From: Oerskovia douganii
Lineage (GTDB): Bacteria; Actinomycetota; Actinomycetes; Actinomycetales; Cellulomonadaceae
Reading direction: 5' to 3'
NCBI RefSeq assembly: GCF_015142735.1
Contig: NZ_JACSPN010000007.1
Coordinates: 1-64,000 of the forward strand
Length of the DNA: 64,000 bases
Numbering within the stretch: position 1 is the first letter of the stretch; every line of letters begins with the position of its first letter. Below, piece after piece: positions 10,309-19,031 of this stretch. The notes below the pieces were generated by a model. The model did not search any database and was not told the DNA's origin. It saw only the letters and a list, made by a program, of their open reading frames with translations. A program made the position numbers and the translations under genes.

Positions 10309-11106
10309 TCACCTCCCGGGGCGCACCAGCTCCGCCTCGTACGCGAGGATCACGAGCTGGACCCGGTTCGTGAGCCCCACCTTGGTCAGCAGGGACCGCA
10401 CGTGGCTCTTGACCGTCGCCTCGGAGAGGTACAGCTCCTCCCCGATCTCCTTGTTCGACAGCCCGCGCGCGACGGCCAGCAGCACCTCGAGCTCGCGCGG
10501 CGTCGCCAGCTCGAGGCCGGACCCGGCCCCGGGCGCGCTCGCGACGCCCGACCCCGCGTGCCAGTCCGAGAGCTCGACCCAGCGCTCGATGATCCTGCGC
10601 GTGACCCCGGGGTCGAGCAGGCTGTCGCCCGCCCGCACGCGGTGGACAGCGCTCACGAGCGACTCGGGGTCGGCGTCCTTGAGCAGGAACCCCGCGGCCC
10701 CGGCCCGCAGCGCGCCGTACACGTACTCGTCGTCGTCGAACGTCGTCAGGACGAGCGTGCGCACGCCCGCGAGCGCCGGGTCGGCGGAGATCCGGGCTGC
10801 GGCGTCGATCCCGTTGAGGTGGGGCATGCGCACGTCCATGAGGACGACGTCGGGCAGGAGGGCGCGGGCCATGCGGACGCCCTGGACGCCGTCGGCCGCC
10901 TCGCCCACGACCGTGATGTCGGGCTCGTTGTCGAGGATCATGCGCAGGCCCAGGCGGATGGTCGCCTGGTCGTCGACCACGACGACGCGCACGGGTTCGC
11001 TGAACGGCCGGCTCTCCGCGACGACGTGCAGGGGCACGGGGCCGCGCGGCCGTCCGGGTGGCGCGACGCCGTCCGGACGGGGGGACGGGACGGGGCCGTG
11101 GGTCAT
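10309..11106 (-). CDS. NarL/FixJ-family response regulator
   Basis: A 265-aa protein with an N-terminal extension of about 38 residues, a receiver domain (VVVVDDQ acidic pair, phospho-Asp in LMDVRMPHLNG, TTFDDDEYV, FLLKD Lys) and a LuxR-type HTH (TPRELEVLLAVARGLSNKEIGEELYLSEATVKSHV). The ATG at 11106 overlaps the histidine kinase stop by 4 nt, so the pair is an operon. The Pro/Arg-rich N-terminal extension is unusual; an internal start at about residue 38 is possible. Probable targets include the divergent VanY-like gene, whose upstream region has repeated GTCCGCCC sites. Confidence 0.88.
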   Translation of the reverse strand: MTHGPVPSPRPDGVAPPGRPRGPVPLHVVAESRPFSEPVRVVVVDDQATIRLGLRMILDNEPDITVVGEAADGVQGVRMARALLPDVVLMDVRMPHLNGIDAAARISADPALAGVRTLVLTTFDDDEYVYGALRAGAAGFLLKDADPESLVSAVHRVRAGDSLLDPGVTRRIIERWVELSDWHAGSGVASAPGAGSGLELATPRELEVLLAVARGLSNKEIGEELYLSEATVKSHVRSLLTKVGLTNRVQLVILAYEAELVRPGR

Positions 11107-12287
11107 GGGGTCTCCCGGGGCAGGACGGCCTGGACGCGCCAGCCGCCGCTCTGGTCGGGTCCTGCGGACAGCGTGCCTCCGCAGGACAGGGCTCGTTCGC
11201 GCATGTTCAGCAGGCCGTTGCCGCCGTGCAGGTCGGGGTTGTCCGGCAGGGGTGGCCCGGGGTCGCGGACCGCGACGCGCACGTACCCGGGCGTCGCGAC
11301 GATCTCGAGGCTCAGGCTCGGGGCCAGCGAGTGCAGCAGCACGTTGGTCAGGCCCTCCTGGGCGATGCGCACGACGGCGAGGCTCACCTCGGGCCGCAGG
11401 TCGCCCAGGTCGTCGGGCAGGTCGAGCTCGACGTCCCGCCCGGCCTCGGTCAGGCGGGCGGCCGCGGCCCGGACGTCGTCGAGCGCGGGGGCGGGGGCGA
11501 GCTCGAGCGCCTCCCCGGTCTCGCGACGCAGCACGTGCACGACCGATCGCATCGAGGTCAGCGCCTTCTTGCCCTCCTCGGCGATCCAGGTGACCGCCTC
11601 GGCCGGGGCCTGGGGCTGGTTGGGCGCGACGCGGTCCGCGGCCTGCGCCCGGACGACGATCGCGGACATGTGGTGCGCGACGACGTCGTGCAGCTCGCGG
11701 GCGATGCGCGTGCGCTCGGCGTGCACCGCCTGCTGGGCCAGGGCCCCCTGCAGGGCCGTGAGCTCCTCGTTGCGCTCGCGCAGGGTCTCGCCCGTCACGG
11801 CGATGCGCCGGACCATCCAGCCGAGCGCCACGGCCGCGAGCGCCAGGGCGACCGTCGTGAGGATCGCCGAGGGCGACGACATGCTCATGAGCTCCCAGTA
11901 CCCGTACCAGTGCAGGCTGCTCATGTGCAGCGACCAGCCCGACAGGACGACACCGAGCGCCGCGAGCGGAGGGGGTACTGCGCCCTCGCGGGTCGCGCTG
12001 AAGCCCGCGACGAGGAGCGGGACGAGGTGGAACTGGTTGCTCAGGGCGTCGTCCTGGAAGAGCGGGTAGAACGCCGCGGTGACCCAGAACGCCCCACCGG
12101 GCGCGACCCTCCTCAGGGCCAGCGTCAGGACGAGCCAGACGCCGGTCCACCAGTACGACCGGATGTCCCGGGGCATCCAGTAGTCCCCCTGGTACATGAA
12201 CCAGACTCCGCCGAACCAGACCAGCCCGACCGCGAGCGCGACGAGGACGTCCTGGGCCCACTCGGGCGCACGGCGGGAGGGCTGCAC
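11103..12287 (-). CDS. NarL-type sensor histidine kinase
   Basis: A 394-aa membrane kinase with several N-terminal hydrophobic segments (residues about 10-170). A dimerisation/phosphoacceptor helix (HisKA_3) follows, with TRIARELHDVVAHHMSAIV carrying the phospho-His, and then a HATPase domain whose N-box-like region is VRIAQEGLTNVLLHS. N-box motifs usually read EALTNxxKH; here the segment is degenerate, and the G-box is GGNGLLNMRERA. The GTG at 12287 is preceded by TACGGT and 6 nt, the leaderless pattern. The ligand is unknown. It is divergent from the VanY-like peptidase, hinting at cell-envelope sensing. Confidence 0.85.
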   Translation of the reverse strand: MQPSRRAPEWAQDVLVALAVGLVWFGGVWFMYQGDYWMPRDIRSYWWTGVWLVLTLALRRVAPGGAFWVTAAFYPLFQDDALSNQFHLVPLLVAGFSATREGAVPPPLAALGVVLSGWSLHMSSLHWYGYWELMSMSSPSAILTTVALALAAVALGWMVRRIAVTGETLRERNEELTALQGALAQQAVHAERTRIARELHDVVAHHMSAIVVRAQAADRVAPNQPQAPAEAVTWIAEEGKKALTSMRSVVHVLRRETGEALELAPAPALDDVRAAAARLTEAGRDVELDLPDDLGDLRPEVSLAVVRIAQEGLTNVLLHSLAPSLSLEIVATPGYVRVAVRDPGPPLPDNPDLHGGNGLLNMRERALSCGGTLSAGPDQSGGWRVQAVLPRETP

Positions 12288-12321
12288 GCACCCACCGTAG
12301 CGAGGGCGGCCCCGTGGGCGA

Positions 12322-12421
12322 GTCCGCCCTGGGGCTGGTGCCCGACGGCGCCGCGTCCGCCCCGGGGACGAACCCACCCGGGCGGGGCGCGCCCTGCGGA
12401 CCGGGCAGGTCCGCCCCGAGG
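12322..12421. promoter_or_regulatory. Triple GTCCGCCC repeat between kinase and VanY-like gene
   Basis: GTCCGCCC followed by C/T-G-G/A-G-G occurs at 12322, 12355 and 12409 in the 174-nt divergent gap. The perfect 7-bp palindrome GCGGACC/GGTCCGC overlaps the last copy. These are plausible binding sites for the adjacent NarL-type regulator. Inferred only from repetition and location. Confidence 0.4.
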
Positions 12422-12461
12422 AAGGATGCCCCGGCCGGGCTCGTGCGGCGAGGGTCGAGGC

Positions 12462-13262
12462 ATGACCTTCGACTCCCCTCCCCTGCCGCCCCCTGCCCCC
12501 GGTCCGTGGGACGCGCACCCCGGCGGCCGTGCGCCGACGGGCACCGTGCCACCCTTCGACAGCCTGCTGGCCGCGCCCGACGGCCGCCCCCGCGCCGGGG
12601 GCGGCGCCCGGGACGCCGGGCGGGGGCGAGGGCCCGGGCGCGCCCGGGAGTCGGGCAGGGCACCGGGCCGCCCGGCACGGCGGCGCCGGACCCCCGCGGA
12701 CCGCGTGTACGCCGCGGTCGTCGTGATCGGGCTCGTGGCCTGCGGGGTCTCGGCGTACGAGCTCACGACCGACTCCTCGTCGACGGACCCGAGCACGGGG
12801 ACCGCGTCGGGCAGGGCGCCAGGAGCAGGGCCGGGCGCGGCCGTCGGCGAGGCCGCGGAGGGCCCCGCGGGCGAGGCTCCCGCGACCGGTCTCGACCTCG
12901 AGCTGCAGCGCCGGTTCGAGCAGGCGCGGGCGCTCGCGGCCGAGGACGGGGTCGAGCTGACCCTGGTCTCGGGGTGGCGGTCGGCCCAGGAGCAGGAGCA
13001 GGTCGTCGAGGACGTGGTCCGCAAGCGTGGCTCGCGCGAGGAGGCCAAGCGGTGGGTCCTGCCGCCCGAGGCCTCGGCGCACGTGGCGGGCACGGCGATC
13101 GACGTCGGGGCCACCGAGGGTGCGCTGTGGCTGGGTCAGCACGGCGAGGAGCTGGGGCTGTGCCGGACCTACGCGAACGAGATGTGGCACTTCGAGGCAG
13201 TGACCGAGCCCGGTGGGACGTGCCCCCCGATGCACGAGGACTCGCGCGTGGGCTGGGAGTGA
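12462..13262 (+). CDS. VanY-like D-alanyl-D-alanine carboxypeptidase family protein (M15)
   Basis: A 266-aa protein anchored in the membrane. Residues 1-80 are a Pro/Gly/Arg-rich cytoplasmic region, residues 83-100 the single transmembrane segment, and about 105-140 a Ser/Thr/Gly/Ala-rich extracellular linker. The peptidase domain spans 143-260, with SAHVAGTAIDVG (205-216, zinc His and Asp) and WHFE (242-245, catalytic Glu/His context). It likely trims peptidoglycan stem peptides outside the membrane. GAGGGT precedes the ATG by 6 nt. Divergent from the two-component system. Confidence 0.85.
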   Translation: MTFDSPPLPPPAPGPWDAHPGGRAPTGTVPPFDSLLAAPDGRPRAGGGARDAGRGRGPGRARESGRAPGRPARRRRTPADRVYAAVVVIGLVACGVSAYELTTDSSSTDPSTGTASGRAPGAGPGAAVGEAAEGPAGEAPATGLDLELQRRFEQARALAAEDGVELTLVSGWRSAQEQEQVVEDVVRKRGSREEAKRWVLPPEASAHVAGTAIDVGATEGALWLGQHGEELGLCRTYANEMWHFEAVTEPGGTCPPMHEDSRVGWE

Positions 13263-13278
13263 GCAGGGTGCGGGGCGG

Positions 13279-14625
13279 TCAGGCGGGCCGCTCGGGCCCC
13301 GCGGGCCCAGCAGGCGTGACGGACCCAGCGGGCTCGGGCGCCGCGAGCATCTCCGGGGCGCTGCGCACCAGCAGCCACGCCGGCAGGATCGCGAGGCACA
13401 GCACGGGCAGCACGCCCACGTCCCCGACGACCGCGACCGCGACGAACAACGCGATCCACCCGTCGCGGCCCACGGCCAGGACCACGCCCAGGACCCCGCT
13501 CGCGACCGACAGACCGAGCGGCGCCCCCGGGAAGGCCGCGTTGACGGCCACCCCGGCCGCGACCCCGATGAACACCGCGGGGAAGATCCGCCCGCCCCGG
13601 AAGCCCGCGGCCGCCGCGACCACGAGCGCCACGAGCTTGACCGCGACGATCAGGACCAGGTTCGCCGTCGAGAGGTCGGCGCGCTGCTGGACCAGCTCGA
13701 ACGACTGCTCGGACCCCTTGAACAGCGTGAGCGGACCGCCGATCGCGCCCAGGACTCCCAGGACCACGCCGCCGAGCGTGACGTACAGGACCGGGTTGCG
13801 CAGGCCGTGGAAGAACCGGTGCACGTGCGGGAACGCGATCACCCCCAGCAGGGCGACGCCCGCGGCCGCGGTCGCGACCGCGAGCGAGATCCCCACGTCG
13901 CCGATGTCCGGCACCCCGAGGTCGGGGACGTCCATCGAGCCGAACGGGCGCCCGAACGCATCCATGGTCATGGCCCCCGCCCCCGCCGACACGAGCGGGA
14001 GGAACAGCCGGTCGAACAGGGGCCCACCCCGGGGGAACCCCGCGACGACCCCCGTGAACACGAGCGCGGCCGCGACGGGCGTCCCGAACAGCGCGCCGAT
14101 CGTCGCGGCCGCGGCCAGCATCACGACGAGGTCCGTGGGCACCCGGGGCCACAGGCGCGCGACCAGGGCCACGAGCAGCGCGGTGTTGATCGCGATGATC
14201 GGGTTCTCGGGCCCCAGGCTCACGCCGCCCGCCAGGCCCAGGACCGTGACCACCACGAGGCTCGGCAGGACCCGGAGCGGCAGCGGGGGCGCGATGAGCT
14301 CGGTCGTCGCGGAATCCCGGCCCCCGTGCCCCGGCACGAGCCACACGACCAGCCCCACGAGCAGGCCCGCCCCGGTCAGCATCCCGAAGATCCACCAGCG
14401 CGAGTCCGGGTCCACGCCCAGCGCCCCGGGCAGGTCCGACCACAGGGCGTCCTCCGCGGCGGCGGACAGCTGGTCCAGCCCGTAGAGCACGAGCGCCGAG
14501 ACGATGCCGACGAGCACCGCCGGGACGCACAGCCTCAGCAGCGTGCCCAGGGCGGGGCCGTCCCGCGGGCCCACGCCACCGGGCACCGGGCGGGAGGAGG
14601 ACGCGTCGTCGTCGCGCGCGGGCAT
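13279..14625 (-). CDS. Chloride channel (ClC) family ion channel protein
   Basis: A 448-aa integral membrane protein with about 10-12 hydrophobic helices. The signature loop GGVSLGPENPI (residues about 135-145) corresponds to the ClC anion-binding GxxxGPE region, and a second helix-N-type motif GGRIFPAVFIG lies around residue 330. It resembles the YfeO-like/ion-channel branch of ClC proteins rather than classical ClcA. Anion specificity and whether it is a channel or H+ antiporter cannot be told. Start ATG at 14625; the longer frame upstream is Arg/Pro-rich noise. Convergent with the VanY-like gene, with 16 nt between the stops. Confidence 0.85.
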   Translation of the reverse strand: MPARDDDASSSRPVPGGVGPRDGPALGTLLRLCVPAVLVGIVSALVLYGLDQLSAAAEDALWSDLPGALGVDPDSRWWIFGMLTGAGLLVGLVVWLVPGHGGRDSATTELIAPPLPLRVLPSLVVVTVLGLAGGVSLGPENPIIAINTALLVALVARLWPRVPTDLVVMLAAAATIGALFGTPVAAALVFTGVVAGFPRGGPLFDRLFLPLVSAGAGAMTMDAFGRPFGSMDVPDLGVPDIGDVGISLAVATAAAGVALLGVIAFPHVHRFFHGLRNPVLYVTLGGVVLGVLGAIGGPLTLFKGSEQSFELVQQRADLSTANLVLIVAVKLVALVVAAAAGFRGGRIFPAVFIGVAAGVAVNAAFPGAPLGLSVASGVLGVVLAVGRDGWIALFVAVAVVGDVGVLPVLCLAILPAWLLVRSAPEMLAAPEPAGSVTPAGPAGPERPA

Positions 14626-14722
14626 GCGCCCAGCGTGGCACGCACGCGGTCGGTGCGCGCCCTGGGCCCAGGCGCACGCGGGTGGCCGGCGAGGAGGGCG
14701 CCCGGGCGGTCGCTGCACCCTC

Positions 14723-14811
14723 CGGCCCGACGGCGCAGCATCAGCCCCAGGGCTGACCCTTCCCCTCGCGGACCGCACCCTGAGGCGAGGGCGACTGCCG
14801 CCGTCGGGCCG
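14723..14811. repeat. Palindromic element with three-way-junction folding potential
   Basis: CGGCCCGACGGCG (14723-14735) and CGCCGTCGGGCCG (14799-14811) are perfect 13-bp inverted ends of an 89-bp element between the divergent ClC and HTTM-pair genes. Two further perfect 7-bp hairpins lie inside: TCAGCCC/GGGCTGA (14741-14756) and CCCTCGC/GCGAGGG (14762-14791). The ends recur elsewhere in the window, including inside dadA. Confidence 0.6.
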
Positions 14812-14846
14812 ATGTACCCGCCCGCTGCGCCTGGGAAGGTCGGGGC

Positions 14847-15356
14847 GTGACCCTCCGCACCGCGCACGCCTCGCGCGCCCGACGGCCCGCCTGGGCCGCC
14901 CCCTGGCCCGACGCGACCGCGCGCGCGACGGCCGCAGCGGCGGCCGACCGGCGCCGGGCCCGCGGCGTGACCTACGGGATCGTGCTCGCTCTCCTGCTCA
15001 CCGCAGCGGTCCAGGTCGAGGTCTGGCCGCTCACCGCCTACCGGCTCTTCAGCGCCGTCCGGACCGACACCAGCACGGTCCTCGACCTCGTCGCCGAGAC
15101 CGCCGACGGGGACGTCACGGTCCTCCCGGCCCACCCGGCGGAGCCCCTGACGACCACGGCCAGCCAGTACCGGACCCTCACGACCGCGCCGCCCGAGCGC
15201 CGCCACGCGATGGTCACGGCCTGGCTGGACCTCGCCGGGATCGACACCGCGACCGTGAGCACCGTCCGGCTCGACAGGACCGTGCGGACCCTGGAACCCG
15301 GCACGGACCGGTGGGTCGTGCGGTCGCGCGAGACCGTCCTCGAGGTGGTCCCGTGA
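14847..15356 (+). CDS. Small single-pass membrane protein, HTTM partner
   Basis: A 169-aa protein not recognised by name. Residues 1-40 are Arg/Ala-rich and basic, residues about 41-60 form one hydrophobic helix (GVTYGIVLALLLTAAVQVEVW), and the rest is a soluble, probably extracytoplasmic domain. Its context is translational coupling (GTGA overlap) with the following HTTM-domain protein. In actinobacteria such small proteins commonly accompany HTTM proteins, so joint action is likely. The GTG start has GAAGGT 6 nt upstream. Confidence 0.7.
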   Translation: MTLRTAHASRARRPAWAAPWPDATARATAAAAADRRRARGVTYGIVLALLLTAAVQVEVWPLTAYRLFSAVRTDTSTVLDLVAETADGDVTVLPAHPAEPLTTTASQYRTLTTAPPERRHAMVTAWLDLAGIDTATVSTVRLDRTVRTLEPGTDRWVVRSRETVLEVVP

Positions 15357-16318
15357 CCGCGACCACCGGTCCGCCGCTGCGCCGGGCCGCGCACGCCGTC
15401 GACCGGGCCCTGCTGGCCCCCGGGCCCGCCCACCGGCTGCTCGAGGTCCGTACGCTGCTCGCGCTCGTGATCGGGCTGCGCCTGGCCACGCGCGACTGGA
15501 CCGCGATCGCCCTGCGCCCCGCCGTGCTCACCGACCACGTCAACGTCATGGGCTGGCTCGTCGTGCCCCCGCCCGCCTGGCTGCTCGTCACGGTGCAGGC
15601 CGCGGGTCTCGTGGGCGTCGTGCTCGCCGTCGGGCGGACCCGGGGACGAGCCGGCCTCGTGCTCGCCTGGTGCGCGTACACCGCGCTCGCGGCCCTGTGG
15701 GGCAGCTCCGGGAAGGTCATGCACTACGACGTCCTGACCGTCACGGTCGCGTTCGCGCTGCTCCTCGCCGCCGACCCGCCACGCGCCCGTACCGTCGAGC
15801 AGAGCACCCCGTGGGGGTGGCCCCCGCGCGCGGCGCTCGCGGCCCTCGCCACGGTGTACTTCCTGACCGGGGCGCAGAAGCTGCGGCACAGCGGCCTCGA
15901 CTGGGCCCTCGGCGACAACATGTCGTGGGTCCTGCGCCAGGGCTGGGTCGGGTCGCCGTTCGGCCCGGGATGGGTCCAGGCCGTCGCCGACCACCCGTGG
16001 CTCCCGCAGGCGCTCGCGGGCGGGGCGCTCGCGCTCGAGCTCACGGCCCCCCTGTGGCTCGCGGTCCGCAGCACGCGGATCCCGTTCGTGCTCGCGGTCG
16101 CCGCGATGCACGGCAGCATCTGGGCGTTCCTCGGGCTGGACTACTCGGCGTGGGTCCTGACGGCCGCGGCCGTCGCCGTACCCATGGCGCTGCCGCCGGG
16201 ACGCCGCCTGCTGGGCGGGCCGGGGTCGCGGGCTGCGGGCGGTCGGACGGGCAGTCGGACGGGCAGTCGGACGGACGACGACGAGGTGCGGCCGTCGGGG
16301 GTCCCGGTCTCCCGGTGA
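15353..16318 (+). CDS. HTTM-domain integral membrane protein
   Basis: A 321-aa polytopic membrane protein with 6-8 helices and the HTTM (horizontally transferred transmembrane, related to vitamin-K-dependent gamma-carboxylase) pattern, including the conserved KVMHYD and FLTGAQKLRHSGLDWALGD regions. The biochemical role in bacteria is not established. The GTG start overlaps the previous stop by 4 nt. The C-terminal tail contains a 12-bp repeat (GGCAGTCGGACG, three copies around 16243-16275) encoding G-R/S-T-G-S-R units, so the tail is disordered. Confidence 0.78.
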   Translation: MTATTGPPLRRAAHAVDRALLAPGPAHRLLEVRTLLALVIGLRLATRDWTAIALRPAVLTDHVNVMGWLVVPPPAWLLVTVQAAGLVGVVLAVGRTRGRAGLVLAWCAYTALAALWGSSGKVMHYDVLTVTVAFALLLAADPPRARTVEQSTPWGWPPRAALAALATVYFLTGAQKLRHSGLDWALGDNMSWVLRQGWVGSPFGPGWVQAVADHPWLPQALAGGALALELTAPLWLAVRSTRIPFVLAVAAMHGSIWAFLGLDYSAWVLTAAAVAVPMALPPGRRLLGGPGSRAAGGRTGSRTGSRTDDDEVRPSGVPVSR

Positions 16319-16336
16319 CCACGACGGCCGCACCTC
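16283..16336. terminator. Long inverted repeat ending the HTTM operon
   Basis: GAGGTGCGGCCGTCG (16283-16297) and CGACGGCCGCACCTC (16322-16336) are perfect 15-bp arms with a 24-nt loop. The left arm lies inside the 3' end of the HTTM gene, so the terminator overlaps the coding sequence. It can also serve the convergent DoxX gene. Confidence 0.65.
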
Positions 16337-16379
16337 GCGCCGTAGGTCTCGGCGGTCGGGCACCCGGCCCCGGGGAGCC

Positions 16380-16886
16380 TCAGGCCGTACGGCGCAGCCG
16401 GGCGCCCAGGGCGTAGGCCCCGACGACCGCCGCCGCGGCGACGAGCACGACGTCCTTGAGCACGTACTGCCCGAGCAGCGTCATGCCGGACCCGAAGAGC
16501 TCGTCGAAGAACAGGGCGGTCGGGGCGAGGATCCCGACGAACGCGCCGGCCATGACCACGAGCCCCGCGCGCAGCCAGTACCCCGTGACGAGGGTGAGCC
16601 CGATGAAGCACTCGACGACCGCGGTGAGGACCACGGCGACCGTGCCGTGGACGAGGCCGAGGGTCAGGGTGTCGATGGTGCGCTCGGCCACGACCTCGGC
16701 CGGGCTGGCGCCGGGGAAGAACTTCAGGGCCCCGAAGCCCAGGAAGACCAGGCCGAGCGCGACCCGCAGAGCGGGCACGGACCAGCGGGTCAGGAAGCGT
16801 GCGAGGGCGTCGACGGCGTCGCTCACGGAGGTCGCGACGGAGCCGCGGCGGGAGAACGCCGGACCGTTGACGGAGAGGGTGGACAT
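16380..16886 (-). CDS. DoxX-family membrane protein
   Basis: A 168-aa protein with a short cytoplasmic N-terminus and four transmembrane segments typical of DoxX/DoxD-like proteins (SVPALRVALGLVFLGFGALKFF in TM1; the ALKFFP motif is characteristic). Family members are linked to thiosulfate:quinone chemistry or to oxidative-stress membrane complexes, but the function here is undetermined. The ATG at 16886 has GAAAGG upstream. Transcribed alone on the minus strand. The gap 16887-17033 holds only its promoter region and nothing else recognisable. Confidence 0.82.
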   Translation of the reverse strand: MSTLSVNGPAFSRRGSVATSVSDAVDALARFLTRWSVPALRVALGLVFLGFGALKFFPGASPAEVVAERTIDTLTLGLVHGTVAVVLTAVVECFIGLTLVTGYWLRAGLVVMAGAFVGILAPTALFFDELFGSGMTLLGQYVLKDVVLVAAAAVVGAYALGARLRRTA

Positions 16887-17033
16887 GGACGTGCCTTTCA
16901 GGTGGTGGTGGGTTGTCGGCGCCTCGTCGTCGGGCGCACACCCAGAGGGAGCCACCCCCGTCCTGACGTGATGCGGGCCACGCCGGCTTTCACCCGGGTG
17001 CGGCAGGCCACCACCCGCCGCACCCGGCGCCCG

Positions 17034-17657
17034 CTACCGGCCGAACATCTGCGCGAACGAGGGCACGCCGTCGAACATGCCCGTCGTGGTGCGCGGCTCG
17101 CGGGCCGCGACCGTGGTCGCGAGCTCCTTGGCCGCCCGGCGGATGCGCGCCGGGAGCGGGCCGGCGTCGTGCGTGCCGTCGCCCTCGGCGGCCCAGTCGT
17201 CCGTGGCCGCGAAGACCGACGTCGTCACGACGTCCGCGTGCAGGTACGTGAACAACGGGCGCATCGAGTACTCGACGGCCAGCGAGTGGCGCGACGTGCC
17301 GCCCGTCGCGCCCAGCAGCACGGGCATGCCGTGCAGCGAGTCCTTGTCGAGGATGTCGACGAACGACTTGAAGAGCCCCGAGTAGGTGGTCGTGAACAGC
17401 GGGGTGACCAGGACGAGCGCGTCGGCGCCCGTGACCTTCTCGATCACCTCGGCGAGGTCGCCGCTCGCGAAGCCCGTGAGCATCGCGTCGGTGATGGCGT
17501 GGGCGACGTCGCGCAGCTCGACCGTCGTGACCTCGGCGGGCACGCCCAGGTCGCCGAGCTCGGCCGCCGTGGCGGCGGAGAGACGGTCGGCGAGCAGGCG
17601 GGTCGAGGACGGCTGGCCGAGGCCTGCGGAGATCGCGACGATCTGGCGAGCGGTCAT
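17034..17657 (-). CDS. NADPH-dependent FMN reductase (CE1759 type)
   Basis: A 207-aa flavodoxin-fold reductase: ISAGLGQPSSTRLLADRL is the phosphate-binding loop, VLVTPLFTTTYSGLFKSFVD the flavin-site region, and LGATGGTSRHSLAVEY the middle of the NADPH-dependent FMN reductase family. It supplies reduced flavin to a partner oxygenase. It lies directly downstream of an LLM-class oxidoreductase on the same strand, the arrangement named CE1758/CE1759 in corynebacteria. A stable hairpin in the 147-nt gap may lower its expression relative to the first gene. The start is the ATG at 17657; the upstream extension is low-complexity. Confidence 0.85.
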   Translation of the reverse strand: MTARQIVAISAGLGQPSSTRLLADRLSAATAAELGDLGVPAEVTTVELRDVAHAITDAMLTGFASGDLAEVIEKVTGADALVLVTPLFTTTYSGLFKSFVDILDKDSLHGMPVLLGATGGTSRHSLAVEYSMRPLFTYLHADVVTTSVFAATDDWAAEGDGTHDAGPLPARIRRAAKELATTVAAREPRTTTGMFDGVPSFAQMFGR

Positions 17658-17738
17658 GAGGTGGTGCTCCTGGTTCGTGAGGGATTCTGCGGGTGTGCCG
17701 CACGACGGGCGGTCGTCGGCGTGGCCGGTGGTGCTGCG

Positions 17739-17774
17739 GGCCGGGCCGCCCCTGGCCACGGGGGCGGCCCGGCC
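17739..17774 (-). terminator. Intercistronic hairpin between LLM oxidoreductase and FMN reductase
   Basis: GGCCGGGCCGCCCC and GGGGCGGCCCGGCC form a perfect 14-bp stem with an 8-nt loop, between the LLM stop (17805) and the FMN reductase start (17657). It could be a partial terminator or an mRNA-stabilising element. Confidence 0.6.
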
Positions 17775-17804
17775 GCTCGGGGGGTCCCCCGGGCGGGTGC
17801 TCGG

Positions 17805-19010
17805 TCAGAGACCGAACGCCGACCCCTTGCGGGGGGTGCCCTCGACGGCTTCGGCTGCCTGGATGTCGTCCTCCGCGGTCCTGCCCGTCCAGTGGTCCGC
17901 GGCCGCGACGACCTGCTCCGCGACCTTGCCCTCGGCGCGGGCCTTCGCGACGCGCTGGGCGTGGCTCGGCGGGTCGCTCGGGACGTGGGCGGGCCGCTTG
18001 GCCTCCATCTCCTTGCGGAGCACGGGGACGACCTCGCCGGCCAGCAGGTCGATCTGCTCCAGGACCGTCTTGAGGGGCAGGCCCGCGTGGTCCATGAGGA
18101 AGAGCTGGCGCTGGTAGTCGCCGACGTGCTCGCGCATGGCGCCGTAGCGGTCGATGACCTCCTGCGGGCTGCCCACGGTCAGCGGGGTCTGCGCGGAGAA
18201 GTCCTCGAGCGACGGGCCGTGCCCGTAGACGGGCGCGTTGTCGAAGTAGGGCCGGAACTCGCGGACGGCGTCCTGGGAGTTCTTGCGCATGAAGACCTGG
18301 CCGCCGAGCCCGACGATCGCCTGGTCGGCCTTGCCGTGACCGTAGTGCTCGAAGCGCTGGCGGTAGTACTGGACCATCTGCTTGGTGTGGCTCATGGGCC
18401 AGAAGATGTTGTTGTGGAAGAAGCCGTCACCGTAGTAGGCGGCCTGCTCGGCGATCTCCGGGGTCCGGATGGAGCCGTGCCACACGAAGGGCGCGACGCC
18501 GTCGAGCGGGCGCGGCGTGGCCGTGAAGCCCTGGAGGGGCGTGCGGTACTTGCCCTGCCAGTCCACGACCTCCTCCTCCCAGAGGCGGCGCAGCAGCGCG
18601 TAGTTCTCGATCGCGAGGTTGACGCCCTCGCGGATGTCCTTGCCGAACCACGGGTAGACGGGGCCGGTGTTGCCGCGGCCCATCATGAGGTCCATGCGGC
18701 CGTCGGAGATGACCTGGAGCATGGCGTAGTCCTCGGCGATCTTCACCGGGTCGTTCGTGGTGATGAGCGTCGTGGAGGTCGACAGGATGATGTTCTTCGT
18801 CTGCCCGGCGAGGTAGCCGAGCATGGTCGTGGGGGACGACGGGACGAACGGGGGGTTGTGGTGCTCACCCGTGGCGAACACGTCGAGGCCGGCCTCGTCC
18901 GCGTGCTTCGCGATGGTGAGCATGGACCGCACGCGCTCGGTGTCGTTGGGCGTGCGACCGGTGACGGGGTCGGTGGTGACGTCGCCGACGGTGAAGATTC
19001 CGAACTGCAT
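17805..19010 (-). CDS. LLM-class flavin-dependent oxidoreductase (CE1758 family)
   Basis: A 401-aa luciferase-like TIM barrel: MQFGIFTVGDVTTD start, the LDVFATGEHHNPPFV active-site segment, DLMMGRGNTGPVYPW and a PFVWHGSIRTPEIAEQAAYYGDGFF region typical of the family. It probably oxidises an organic substrate using reduced FMN from the downstream reductase; the substrate is unknown. Start ATG at 19010. A strong 26-bp palindrome lies 22-47 nt upstream, so expression is likely repressed until an inducer appears. Confidence 0.87.
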   Translation of the reverse strand: MQFGIFTVGDVTTDPVTGRTPNDTERVRSMLTIAKHADEAGLDVFATGEHHNPPFVPSSPTTMLGYLAGQTKNIILSTSTTLITTNDPVKIAEDYAMLQVISDGRMDLMMGRGNTGPVYPWFGKDIREGVNLAIENYALLRRLWEEEVVDWQGKYRTPLQGFTATPRPLDGVAPFVWHGSIRTPEIAEQAAYYGDGFFHNNIFWPMSHTKQMVQYYRQRFEHYGHGKADQAIVGLGGQVFMRKNSQDAVREFRPYFDNAPVYGHGPSLEDFSAQTPLTVGSPQEVIDRYGAMREHVGDYQRQLFLMDHAGLPLKTVLEQIDLLAGEVVPVLRKEMEAKRPAHVPSDPPSHAQRVAKARAEGKVAEQVVAAADHWTGRTAEDDIQAAEAVEGTPRKGSAFGL

Positions 19011-19031
19011 GGGGGTTGCTCCCTCGTCCTA

